Assembly (NCBI RefSeq): GCF_900108095.1
Contig: NZ_FNWL01000001.1
Span: forward strand, 1,426,001 to 1,490,000
DNA: 64,000 nt
Origin: Natronorubrum sediminis
Lineage (GTDB): Archaea > Halobacteriota > Halobacteria > Halobacteriales > Natrialbaceae
Reading direction: 5' to 3'
The notes below the pieces were generated by a model. That model saw only the letters and a list, made by a program, of their open reading frames with translations, ran no database searches and was not told the origin of the DNA. The first letter of the stretch is position 1, and the number at the start of each line of letters is the position of its first letter. A program made the translations under genes and the position numbers. Of this stretch, positions 26,629-35,092 are shown piece after piece.

Positions 26629-28818
26629 TCAATTCGATCGGGGATCGAGCAATTCGATAGGATGTGGTGGTTCGGTTTCCGTGAACGCTGCAAGTTGGTC
26701 GCGACACGACGTCCCACTCGCAACGATTTGTCCCGGTGGAAGGGTCGCGTTGAGTCGATCTCCAATGTCCGTGCTGAGTTCGTAGTACTCCTGTTTGTAC
26801 CCGAAACTACCCGCCATTCCACAACACTCAACCGATGTCGTCTCGACGTCGTAGCCAACTCGTTCGAGGACGGTGACCGTGTATGCCGCAAGGTCGAGTG
26901 TTCGTTGCTGGCAATGGCTGTGGTACGCGAGCGAGTGATCGGAGTCTACCCCCGCAAGCGCTTCGAGGTCCCCTCCGTTCTCGAGAAGACCGTAGACGTA
27001 CTCAAGGACCTCGTAGCTGTTCTCGGCGAGGTGTTCCGCTGAACGGGCGGGGAGGAACTTTTCGTAATCGTCGCGAAACATCGCGAGGTCGCTCGGTTCG
27101 ATTACGACGATATCCCGTTCGGCGTCGATGTGCTCAGCGAGTCGTTCGTAGATATCGCTCGCGCGTTCGTCTGCCGTCTCTATCATTCCCTGAGAGAGCG
27201 GCGCTCGACCGCTCTCGGGCAAAGATGGGACGCGAACGGCAACATCGAGCGCCTCCAGCACCCGAACGGTCGCTCGGCCACGTTCTGGCGCGAAATAGTT
27301 CGTATACACGTCCGGATAGAGGATCGCTGTTCGGTCGGCGTTCGACGAGTCGACGCGCGAGCCTCGTTTCTCGAACCAGTCTTGAAACGTCTCGTCGGCA
27401 AACGTCGGTAGCGCTCTCCGGTGATCGATCCCTGCTGCTCGCTCGAGGAGCGAGCGAACGGGACCGGTATTGGCCAACATGTTCGATAGCGACGGCGCGA
27501 TACTGCCGAGTTTCGCCACGGTATCGATGTTACCGAAAACGCGTTTTTGGACGTCCACTCCGGCGGGTTCTTCGTCCGGCGTGAGTCCATCGACCAAAAA
27601 GTCGAACGTTCCCGTTTCCGTATCCTGATTCAATCGACTCCGGACAACGGTGTTGATCCAGGGAATGTCGATTTTCACGGGACACTTCGGAACGCAGCGA
27701 GAACAGCCAGTGCAGAGATCTTTCATGTCCTCCGCCGCGTCCGGGCCGTGGACGCCGGCTTCCCACCCGGTTCCGATCCCGCCGGTATACGTTTCTCCGC
27801 CGAATGCGTGCCCACCGACGCTCTGAAAGTTCGCGCAGGTGTTCGCACACGCACCACAACGGATACAGTAGAGCGTTTCCCGGAGTTGCTCGTCCGCTCG
27901 CATCTCGGTCCGTCCGTTATCAAGCAACACGAGGTGAAACTCGCGCTCTTCCCCGTCGCCGAGTTCATTCGCGTCGAAATCGACGGTTGGCGTTTCGACG
28001 GGTGGCGAGATGAGCGAGACGTACGACGTAATATCCTGGCCGGTTCCCGACCGACCGATGAGTTCGATGAACGGACGAACGTCGGAGACGGTCGGTAGCA
28101 ATTTTTCGATGCCAGCGACGGCGATGTGGACCGGCGGCGTAACGGCTGTCTTTCTGGCGTTACCCTCGTTCGTTACCAAACAGATCGTCCCCGATTCGGC
28201 GGCGACGAAATTCGCGCCAGTCAGCCCAACGTCGGCCTCGAGGATTCGCTGGCCAACCTGTTTGCGAGCGAATTCCGTGAGTTCCTCGGGGTCGGCCTCG
28301 AAGGGGGCTTCCGGGTCGAACACCTCGTTGAACAGTTGGGCAATCGATTCGGTCGATCGGTGCATCGACGGGCCGATGAGGTGTGATGGCGTTTCGTCGG
28401 CGATCTGCACGACGAACTCCCCGAGGTCGGTTTCGGCGACTTCGTAGCCGTCGGCCTTGAGGTGGTCGTTCAGATCAATTTCCTCGGTGGTCATCGACTT
28501 GCTCTTGGCGATCGTCTCGGCGTCGTTGTCGGCCATTACGGAGGCGACGTAGCGATTTGCGTCCGCAGCGTCTTGAGCGACGTACACCGACCCGCCGTTT
28601 GCCTCGACAGCCTCGGTCACCGTGTCGATGAGTGACGGAAGGTTCTCGATGGCTTGCTCCTTGATATCTCGGGCGGTCTCGCGGAGTGATTCTGATTCTT
28701 CGAACGAGTCGAGTGCTTCGCCGGCCCCCTTATTCCGTTCTATTGCCCGTACGCTCACTGCCTCGCCGTCGGTTTCCATGACGGACCGGATTCGATCAGC
28801 GCGTTCGCCTCGACTCAT
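26629..28818 (-). CDS. LUD-domain iron-sulfur protein (LutB-LutA-type fusion)
   Basis: A 729-residue cytoplasmic oxidoreductase component. Residues about 40-300 are a LUD domain (AESGTICLVTNEGNAR). Two 4Fe-4S clusters follow: C318, C321, C324, C328 and C369, C372, C375, C379. The C-terminal third is a CCG-type (HdrB-like) region with an intact second motif, ECCGMAGSFGY, near residue 665. The first CCG site is degenerate: the expected Cys are Val (DVYTNY) and Glu-Ser (ESGRAPLSQG). LutB and LutA, separate in Bacillus, are thus joined here. It likely oxidises lactate or a similar hydroxy acid with the LutC-like protein encoded one base upstream. The frame extends far upstream, but ATG 28818 fits the operon. 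Confidence 0.88.
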   Translation of the reverse strand: MSRGERADRIRSVMETDGEAVSVRAIERNKGAGEALDSFEESESLRETARDIKEQAIENLPSLIDTVTEAVEANGGSVYVAQDAADANRYVASVMADNDAETIAKSKSMTTEEIDLNDHLKADGYEVAETDLGEFVVQIADETPSHLIGPSMHRSTESIAQLFNEVFDPEAPFEADPEELTEFARKQVGQRILEADVGLTGANFVAAESGTICLVTNEGNARKTAVTPPVHIAVAGIEKLLPTVSDVRPFIELIGRSGTGQDITSYVSLISPPVETPTVDFDANELGDGEEREFHLVLLDNGRTEMRADEQLRETLYCIRCGACANTCANFQSVGGHAFGGETYTGGIGTGWEAGVHGPDAAEDMKDLCTGCSRCVPKCPVKIDIPWINTVVRSRLNQDTETGTFDFLVDGLTPDEEPAGVDVQKRVFGNIDTVAKLGSIAPSLSNMLANTGPVRSLLERAAGIDHRRALPTFADETFQDWFEKRGSRVDSSNADRTAILYPDVYTNYFAPERGRATVRVLEALDVAVRVPSLPESGRAPLSQGMIETADERASDIYERLAEHIDAERDIVVIEPSDLAMFRDDYEKFLPARSAEHLAENSYEVLEYVYGLLENGGDLEALAGVDSDHSLAYHSHCQQRTLDLAAYTVTVLERVGYDVETTSVECCGMAGSFGYKQEYYELSTDIGDRLNATLPPGQIVASGTSCRDQLAAFTETEPPHPIELLDPRSN

Positions 28819-28819
28819 T

Positions 28820-29329
28820 CTATCGATCCTCCAAAACGACGACAGAGATGTGTGCTGGGCCATGAACGCCTTCGATGAGTCCACCGAGATCGCCCGTCTT
28901 GCTGGGTCCGCTGGCCAGGATGTGCGCAGTGTTGCCTGAGGCGAGATCGTCACCGAGTCGCTCGAAGGCGACGGATAGGTCGGGGACGATATCTGATGCC
29001 CCGACGACGATGACGCACCGGTTAGGATAGAGGCTGATGAGTTCGTCTCCCGTCGGTCGCGATTCGATCGTGAGCGTTCCGTACGACGCGACGCCGAGTC
29101 CGGCGGGAACGACGCCAGTTTTGGCGGTACGGATCGCTTCGGCGCTCGGATCGGTTTCGACCGTCGTTCCCTCGAGCGAGACGTCGTCGAACGGCATCGG
29201 AGCACCGACTGCGGGCGCTTCGATTGCGTCCTGAATCGTACGTTCGAATTCGTCCGCAGTCGTCCGGTAACAAGAATCGACGTACTCCTGCAGCGATACT
29301 TCGAATGCGGTAATCGACGCTGATGACAT
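28820..29329 (-). CDS. LutC-like LUD domain protein
   Basis: A 169-residue LUD-domain protein. It has the family's core segments AKTGVVPAGLGVASYGTLTI and the C-terminal ILASGPSKTGDLGGLIEGVHGP, where the GPS-x-T-x-D loop is characteristic of LutC/YkgG. LutC is needed with LutA and LutB for L-lactate oxidation in bacteria, though its own chemistry is unclear. The stop codon is separated by one base from the start of the fused LutB-LutA gene, so the two are one operon, read towards the IclR gene. A TATA-like TTAGAA (29355-29360) lies 27 bp upstream of the ATG. Confidence 0.88.
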   Translation of the reverse strand: MSSASITAFEVSLQEYVDSCYRTTADEFERTIQDAIEAPAVGAPMPFDDVSLEGTTVETDPSAEAIRTAKTGVVPAGLGVASYGTLTIESRPTGDELISLYPNRCVIVVGASDIVPDLSVAFERLGDDLASGNTAHILASGPSKTGDLGGLIEGVHGPAHISVVVLEDR

Positions 29330-29354
29330 ACTGATTGGAGTGAGACCTTCTCCC

Positions 29355-29379
29355 TTCTAAAGATACTGGTGGTACCAGT
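29355..29379 (-). promoter_or_regulatory. Promoter and inverted repeat upstream of the lutC-like gene
   Basis: Minus-strand TTAGAA (29355-29360) is centred about 28 bp before the ATG at 29329. Directly behind it ACTGGT and ACCAGT form a perfect 6-bp inverted repeat with a 3-bp spacer (29365-29379). The arrangement suggests an operator next to the BRE/TATA. Confidence 0.45.
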
Positions 29380-29571
29380 CAATATCACCGGAAGCGGCGT
29401 ACTCGACGAGCGCGCAAGCGAAACAGGGCGGCTATCGAACCGAGGTGGGCGTAGAACCCCGTTTAGGGAAGAACGGGGCCGAGAGTGGCAACGTCAACGC
29501 ACGGTCAGACAGAATACCGCCGACGAACGACGGGCCAAAGATTTACGTTGGCGGATCAAAATGAGAGAGCT

Positions 29572-30774
29572 ATGTCGAAGAAAATCCTCGACGGAGTTAC
29601 CGTATTAGACCTGACGACGTTCGTTACCGGCGGCTTCTGTTCGCTCATGCTCGCGAATCAGGGTGCTAACGTAATCAAGATCGAACGACCAGAAGCCGGT
29701 GACGACATTCGTCACTCGGGGCCGCCGTTCGTCGGGGACGAATCGCCGTACTTCTGGACGGTCAACTACGACAAGAAGAGCGTCGAATTGGACCTCCAGA
29801 GTGAGGCGGGGCGGGAAGCGCTGTACGACCTCGCCGCAGAGGCCGACGTCTTTATTCAGAACTTCCGACCGGGGACTGCACAACGGCTGGGTGTCGACGG
29901 AGAGACGATCCGTGAGCGCAACGACGAGTTGATTTACTGTGCAATTTCGGCGTTCGGTCAGACGGGACCCTGGCGGAAACGTCCCGGGTACGACCTGTTG
30001 GTTCAGGGACTGAGCGGAATTATGGACGTAACCGGCGAGTCCGACCGACCCCCAGTGAAAGTCGGGTTACCCCAGACAGACCTCATCACGGCAATGTGGG
30101 CCGCCTTCGGGATCACGACCGCGCTGTACCGGCGAGCGGAAACCGGCGAGGGTGAGTACATCGATCTCGGCATGTTGGATGCGGCGCTTCCGTGGTTGAC
30201 CAAGCAAGCCGGAAAAGTCTTCGCCGGCGAGTCCCCGGACCGAATGGGGTCGCGTGATCCGGTCCTCGCACCCTACCAGAGCTACGAAACCGAGGACGGA
30301 TTCATCAACGTCGCGTGTGGCAATCAGCGCCTCTGGCGCGACTTCTGTGCGGCGATAGATCGAGAGGACCTGCTCGAGGATCCATCCTTCGAGACGAACG
30401 CCGATCGTGTACGAAACATGGACGACCTCGAGGACGAAATCGAATCGACACTCGGCGGGGCGTCGACCGCCGAGTGGACGGCGATTCTCCAGGATGCCGG
30501 AGTGCCCGCGGGGCCAGTACAGTCCGTCGAGGACGCGATGTACAACGAACAATCGGAGGCTCGCGGGAGTATCGATACCGTCGAGGACCGCGACCGAGGG
30601 GAAATACCCGTGATCGAGCACCCGCTTAAATTCCAACACGCCGAGAGTGGGTTCGAGTCTCCGCCGCCGACGCTGGGCGAACACACCCGCGAGGTCTTCA
30701 CTGACATCGGCTACTCCGACGACGAACTCGACGAATTCGAACGACGGGGCGCGTTCGGTGGTGAATCCGAATGA
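29572..30774 (+). CDS. CaiB/BaiF family CoA-transferase
   Basis: A 400-residue class III CoA-transferase. The N-terminus reads GVTVLDLTTFVTGGFCS, then GANVIKIERPEAGDDIRHSG. The predicted catalytic Asp is D170 in LPQTDLITA. ATG 29572 was chosen because the family alignment begins here and a TATA-like TTTACG lies 27 bp upstream. The stop is 7 bp before the start of an M28 peptidase, so the two form an operon. It probably activates the acid released or recognised by that hydrolase. It is divergent from the LUD genes. Confidence 0.92.
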   Translation: MSKKILDGVTVLDLTTFVTGGFCSLMLANQGANVIKIERPEAGDDIRHSGPPFVGDESPYFWTVNYDKKSVELDLQSEAGREALYDLAAEADVFIQNFRPGTAQRLGVDGETIRERNDELIYCAISAFGQTGPWRKRPGYDLLVQGLSGIMDVTGESDRPPVKVGLPQTDLITAMWAAFGITTALYRRAETGEGEYIDLGMLDAALPWLTKQAGKVFAGESPDRMGSRDPVLAPYQSYETEDGFINVACGNQRLWRDFCAAIDREDLLEDPSFETNADRVRNMDDLEDEIESTLGGASTAEWTAILQDAGVPAGPVQSVEDAMYNEQSEARGSIDTVEDRDRGEIPVIEHPLKFQHAESGFESPPPTLGEHTREVFTDIGYSDDELDEFERRGAFGGESE

Positions 30775-30781
30775 CGATTCG

Positions 30782-32176
30782 ATGGACAGCCAAACGAGCC
30801 CCGATCGAGCGTTCGGGAACGCGCCGATGATGCTATCGAACAACGGTATCGGTGACGCCTACGCCTCGGAAATCCGGTGGCGGCTCTTCGAACGGCTAAC
30901 GGATATCGGGAGTCGGATGCCAGCCAGCGATGGCGAACGACGCGGGGCTCAAATTCTCGAGGATCACTTCGACGAGCACGGGTTGACAGACGTGTCCACC
31001 ACCGAGTTCAGTGTTCCATCGTGGAGCCGAGGAACATCGTCGCTCGTTCTCTCGAATCCCGTCGACAGAACGTTCGCCGGCGAACACGAGGTGCTCGCGC
31101 TACCGGGCTCGCCCGCCGAAACGGTTACCGGGGAGATCATCGACGTTGGGGCTGGCCTCCCGGAACACTTCGAATCGAAACCCGTGGACGGCAACATCGC
31201 GCTCGTCTCGAGCCAAAACCCGGCCGAATACGGCCGGGCGATCAACCGGATCGAAAAGTACGTGCTGGCCGAAAACGCGGGTGCCACAGGGTTCGTCTAC
31301 TACAACGACGTCCCCGGGAGCATCGCGCCGACCGGCACCGTCGGATTCGGCCGGAACGGACCGGGGAAGATACCCGCGGTCGGAATCACTCGAGAAGTCA
31401 GCCGTCGGATCAAACGATGGCTCGATCGCGGGACGGTTTCGGTTACGCTCTCCGTCGACGCAGATATCGGCCGCGGCACGTCACGCAACGTCGAGGCGGT
31501 GCTCGGGCCCGAAGGCGACGAAGAGGTCCTACTCACCAGTCACGTCGATGCCCACGATATCGGAGACGGTGCGCGTGACAACGCCGCCGGATGTGCGCTG
31601 GCCGCCGAGGTAGGTCGGTTGCTCGCAACCGTTTCGGAACTCGGCTGTCCCGTGCGTGTCGTCTGCTTCGGAAGCGAAGAGATCGGACTGTACGGGTCGA
31701 CTCAGTGGGCGAACGACAACGACCTGGATCGAATTAACTGTCAGGTGAACCTCGACGGAATCGGGTTTAGCCGATCGCTGATGGTCACGGGGACGAACCC
31801 GGTCGTCGATCCGTTCGTCACCGCCTCCGACGAACTGGGGGTGCCGATTCGAACCGAGACGAAAATGAGTCCGTTCAACGACGCATGGCCGTTCGCCCGC
31901 GAAGGGGTTCCGGTAGCTACCTGCCGGTCAGCGCCGAAACAGTCCGACCGAGTCGTTCGGTACGGGCACGAAGAGTGGGGACACACCCACGCCGATACAG
32001 CCGACAAATTAGACAAACGGGACCTACGAGACCTCTCGATTCAGATCGCAGAAGGTGTTGCAACCGCCACTCGAGTCGTCGACGGCGAACGACTCACACC
32101 GGCCGAAACGGTAACTCACCTCCCTTCCGGAACGGGTCGATACTTCGAACTCTCCAACAGAGAAGACGGGCTCTGA
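30782..32176 (+). CDS. M28-family metallohydrolase with PA domain
   Basis: A 464-residue zinc peptidase of the M28 clan. A PA domain is inserted about residues 115-220 (ENAGATGFVYYN, then GKIPAVGITRE). The five metal ligands are all visible: SHVDAHD (His), DGARDNAAG (Asp), FGSEEIGLYG (Glu pair), NLDGIG (Asp) and WGHTHADT (His). There is no signal peptide, so it should be cytoplasmic, unlike secreted M28 aminopeptidases. Coupling to a CaiB transferase 7 bp upstream suggests that it cleaves an amide-linked acid, not proteins. That role is inferred. An internal ATG 15 codons in is an alternative start. Confidence 0.88.
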   Translation: MDSQTSPDRAFGNAPMMLSNNGIGDAYASEIRWRLFERLTDIGSRMPASDGERRGAQILEDHFDEHGLTDVSTTEFSVPSWSRGTSSLVLSNPVDRTFAGEHEVLALPGSPAETVTGEIIDVGAGLPEHFESKPVDGNIALVSSQNPAEYGRAINRIEKYVLAENAGATGFVYYNDVPGSIAPTGTVGFGRNGPGKIPAVGITREVSRRIKRWLDRGTVSVTLSVDADIGRGTSRNVEAVLGPEGDEEVLLTSHVDAHDIGDGARDNAAGCALAAEVGRLLATVSELGCPVRVVCFGSEEIGLYGSTQWANDNDLDRINCQVNLDGIGFSRSLMVTGTNPVVDPFVTASDELGVPIRTETKMSPFNDAWPFAREGVPVATCRSAPKQSDRVVRYGHEEWGHTHADTADKLDKRDLRDLSIQIAEGVATATRVVDGERLTPAETVTHLPSGTGRYFELSNREDGL

Positions 32177-32271
32177 CGGAAACGACACGAAAAGAAGGGG
32201 AGCATGGATTCTGGGGTACTTGATGGTAACCCCACTGCAACATCGAATTCCTATCACAGTCGGAGTCGATT

Positions 32272-33048
32272 CTACTCGCCGACGAACTCCGGATCGTCAC
32301 CCGCGTTGAACGATCTGATTCCTTCCTCGTGGTCGGCGCTCTTGAACGCCTCGTCACGCACTCTCGAGACCCAGTCCTGTTCTAAGTCCGATGGCGTGGT
32401 TTTCTCCTCGAGGTTTCTGAAGATCTTCTTCATGTATTTCAACGACAGCGGCGCGTTCCCGGCGATCGTCTCCGCCAGGTCGTACGTCGTCTCCTCGAGT
32501 TCGTCTCGGTCTGTCAGATGGTTCAACAGTCCGATCTCGTCCGCCCTGTTCGAGTCGATTGGTTCCCCGGTGAACAGGAGTTCTTTCGCGTAGGGGTAGC
32601 CGACGACGTCGATGACTCGCTTGATCGACGTTCCCTTGTAGACTAACCCGATTTTTGCGGGAGTAATTCCGAACGTTGCCCCGCGCACACCGACACGGAG
32701 GTCACACGTCGAGATGAGTTCCATCGCACCGCCGTACGTGTCACCGTTTATCATCGCAATCGTCGGGTATTCGTACTCCTCGAGCGTGCTGATCATGCGA
32801 GGCCAGAGTTCTTTTTGCTCCTCCGTCTGTTCCGTTCGATCTACCGATAAGTCGAACCCAGCGCTAAATGCATGGTCTCCCTCTCCCGTGAGGACGACGA
32901 CTGGATAATCGTCTCGCTGGTCCAACCGCTCGAACTGTTCGATCAACTCCTCGAGAATCGTGTATCCGATTGCGTTTCGTTTTCCCGGGTTGCTAATCGT
33001 CAACGTACATACGTTACCGTCTATGTCGGCCTTGACAGTGCCGGTCAT
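32272..33048 (-). CDS. Crotonase-family protein with one acidic catalytic residue replaced
   Basis: A 258-residue crotonase. The acyl-CoA loop is AFSAGFDLS (residues 59-67). YGGAMELISTCDLRV retains the first catalytic-type Glu. At the second site, usually PE, it reads FGITPAKIGLVYKG, with Ala for Glu. This pattern also occurs in decarboxylase and isomerase branches, so simple enoyl-CoA hydration is uncertain. The C-terminus (DHEEGIRSFNAGDDPEF) is normal. The ATG at 33048 matches the family start better than the one eight codons upstream. It lies 79 bp downstream of a CaiB gene on the same strand and probably acts on the CoA ester formed by it. Confidence 0.87.
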   Translation of the reverse strand: MTGTVKADIDGNVCTLTISNPGKRNAIGYTILEELIEQFERLDQRDDYPVVVLTGEGDHAFSAGFDLSVDRTEQTEEQKELWPRMISTLEEYEYPTIAMINGDTYGGAMELISTCDLRVGVRGATFGITPAKIGLVYKGTSIKRVIDVVGYPYAKELLFTGEPIDSNRADEIGLLNHLTDRDELEETTYDLAETIAGNAPLSLKYMKKIFRNLEEKTTPSDLEQDWVSRVRDEAFKSADHEEGIRSFNAGDDPEFVGE

Positions 33049-33127
33049 AGGTGAAGTGTTACACAATGGCACAAAAAGATTGTGATTAGCTACACTGTGT
33101 CGCGCCGGACAGTTCGTCGTAACGGGA

Positions 33128-34303
33128 TTAGATTACGCCCTCTTCTTCCAGTTGCGCGAGTTCCTCCTCTGAAAGGTTGAGGCGTTGGCCGAGTACTTCA
33201 GCGGTGTGTTCACCCAGGTCAGGTGGTCCGGAACGAATGTCTCGCTCGCCGTTCGAGAAGTGAAGCGGATGGCCGTGGAGGAGAACTTCTCCTAATCGGT
33301 CGTCGTCGTACTCGAACACGTAGTCTCGAGCGCGCGCTTGCGGGTGGTCAACGACGTCACTCACCTGATTGAGTGGGCCACACGGAAACCCATACTCGTC
33401 CGAGAGGGCGAGCCATTCCTCGGTCGTTTTTTCCTTGACTTTCGGGTTCATGACGTCCATGATTTCGTCGTAGTTGTTTTGACGTGCCTCGGTCGTATCG
33501 TACTCCGCTAACTCGGGTGCATCGAGCAATTCGGTAGCGAAGGTTTCCCAACCGACGCCGAGCGTGTTTATCACCACGTGGCCGTCCTGCGTCTCGAACA
33601 ACTCGTAGGGGACGCTCGTTTGGTGTCGAGTACCCATTGGCTCGGGATCCTCCCCCGTCATTCCGTACATCGTGATGTACTCCTCCATGAACGAGAGGAT
33701 GGTCCCGAAGAGGTTCGTTTCGACCTTTTGGCCGGTTCCGCCGGTATCTCGTTCGTGCAACGCCGCCAGAATTGCAATAGTGGAGTACAATCCGGCACCG
33801 ATATCGCCGATTGCCTGACCGACTTTGACCGGATCACCGCCTTCGGGACCGGTGACGCTCATGATCCCCGCTTCGGCTTGCATGACGAGGTCCACCCCCT
33901 TTTGATCCTTGTAGGGTCCTTTTTCGCCGTACCCCTTTATCGACGCGTACACGAGGTCGGAGTTAACCTCCGAATCGAGATACTCGTAGCCGAGGCCGAA
34001 CTCTTCCATGACGCCCAGGCTAAAGTTTTCGACGAGAACGTCCGCATCTGCAATCAGGTCCTCGAGGAGTTCCGTCCCTTCCTCACTCTTCAGATTGATC
34101 TCGACGCTCTTCTTGTTCCGATTTCTCGAGATGAAATTCACGCCCATTCCGTCTCGTTCCGGGAAGGAACCGCGAGCAGTGTCACCGACGTTGGGTCGCT
34201 CCACCTTGATTACTTCTGCACCCAGTTCGCTCAGGATTTGTGTACACCAGGGCCCGGCCCGTACACGGGTCAGGTCAACTATGGTAATGTCATCTAATAC
34301 CAT
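33128..34303 (-). CDS. CaiB/BaiF family CoA-transferase
   Basis: A 391-residue class III CoA-transferase. Motifs are TIVDLTRVRAGPWCTQIL, GAEVIKVERPNVGD and NFISRNRNKKSVEINLKSEEG; the predicted catalytic Asp is D167 in AIGDIGAG. Two in-frame ATGs are close (34318 and 34303). The second was chosen because a TATA-like TTAAAG (34327-34332) lies 27 bp upstream of it, so a leaderless mRNA would begin there. It is the first gene of an operon with the crotonase at 32272 and is convergent with the M28 operon. Confidence 0.91.
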   Translation of the reverse strand: MVLDDITIVDLTRVRAGPWCTQILSELGAEVIKVERPNVGDTARGSFPERDGMGVNFISRNRNKKSVEINLKSEEGTELLEDLIADADVLVENFSLGVMEEFGLGYEYLDSEVNSDLVYASIKGYGEKGPYKDQKGVDLVMQAEAGIMSVTGPEGGDPVKVGQAIGDIGAGLYSTIAILAALHERDTGGTGQKVETNLFGTILSFMEEYITMYGMTGEDPEPMGTRHQTSVPYELFETQDGHVVINTLGVGWETFATELLDAPELAEYDTTEARQNNYDEIMDVMNPKVKEKTTEEWLALSDEYGFPCGPLNQVSDVVDHPQARARDYVFEYDDDRLGEVLLHGHPLHFSNGERDIRSGPPDLGEHTAEVLGQRLNLSEEELAQLEEEGVI

Positions 34304-34326
34304 ACCGCGTAATTCCATCGCAATGA

Positions 34327-34332
34327 CTTTAA
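34327..34332 (-). promoter_or_regulatory. TATA-like box for the CaiB-crotonase operon
   Basis: Minus-strand TTAAAG lies about 27 bp upstream of ATG 34303 and only about 12 bp from ATG 34318, favouring the internal start. Confidence 0.45.
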
Positions 34333-34417
34333 TGCTATGTTCACCAAAGTGAGTTGTTCATCCGCAGCTATAGAAATAATATATTCCTTCGTAATCTCAA
34401 TTGTATTTAGCCGAGAT

Positions 34418-34846
34418 TCATTTTCCGACGGTGGAGACGACGGTCGTATCCGCGTTCAAAATTATGGATTGAGAGACGCTCCCGAACACAGCCTTCCCGG
34501 TCGGCGATCGTTTTCGTCCGCCGGTCACGATATATCGTGCGTCGCGTTCGTCAGCAAACTCGATTACCCTCGAGCTGGGGTCACCCACCAACCCGAGCGA
34601 TTCGTGCGGGACGTCAATGTCGACGGTCGCTTCTTCGGCATATTCTGCCGCAAGTTTGGAGATTGTTTCCATGTCAACTGCAGTTCCTGTTTCCTCGGTA
34701 TGATTTCGCTGAATGTCAGTGAACTCGGACCTTGTCATCACGTGAACCACGTAGAGGTCCTCCTCGAAGGCTGTTGCGAGACTCTCAGCTTCTCTGACGA
34801 CTGCCTTCGCTTGATCTGAACGGTCAACTGCGGCGACTACGGCCAT
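34418..34846 (-). CDS. UspA-type universal stress protein
   Basis: A 142-residue single-domain UspA protein. The N-terminal strand VVAAVDRS and the C-terminal nucleotide-binding loop GGRKRSPTGKAVFGS (G-x9-GS type) suggest ATP binding. Uptake clusters in haloarchaea often carry such proteins, where a link to transporter regulation has been proposed. It lies between the CaiB operon and the TctCBA importer, on the opposite strand to the importer. A second member with a near-identical GKAVFGSV loop occurs at 61981. A TATA-like CTTAT lies about 27 bp upstream. Confidence 0.9.
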   Translation of the reverse strand: MAVVAAVDRSDQAKAVVREAESLATAFEEDLYVVHVMTRSEFTDIQRNHTEETGTAVDMETISKLAAEYAEEATVDIDVPHESLGLVGDPSSRVIEFADERDARYIVTGGRKRSPTGKAVFGSVSQSIILNADTTVVSTVGK

Positions 34847-35042
34847 AGGTACCGTTCCAGTTGGAAGAGCATAAGTGTTAGAAGGGTATTCGAACGGGAA
34901 GTTGATTCATATACGATAGCTCACAGAGTGAATTAACCTCGATGGGGTAAATGTTACCGCTGGTTCAGGTTGACGGGAGGCAGCCGATGTGAGGGGAACA
35001 GGTGCTAGTATAAATATAGTCAATATCGGATCATAACAGTAT

Positions 35043-35054
35043 TGGAAATTTCCA
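35043..35054. promoter_or_regulatory. Perfect 12-bp palindrome next to the tctC promoter
   Basis: TGGAAATTTCCA is fully symmetric and lies 7 bp upstream of the TATA-like box at 35062. This is a probable binding site for a dimeric regulator of the importer. Confidence 0.45.
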
Positions 35055-35061
35055 GAAAGTG

Positions 35062-35070
35062 TTTATAGTA
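35062..35070 (+). promoter_or_regulatory. TATA-like box for the tctCBA operon
   Basis: TTTATAGTA is centred 27 bp before ATG 35093 and only 12 bp before ATG 35078, which decides for the second start. Confidence 0.55.
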
Positions 35071-35092
35071 GCGTTGCATGGTTGAGATTGTC

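Noticed and set aside
28819-29388. N-terminal extension of the LUD fusion protein
   Set aside because: It overlaps the lutC-like gene in another frame and is Ser/Arg-rich without family likeness.
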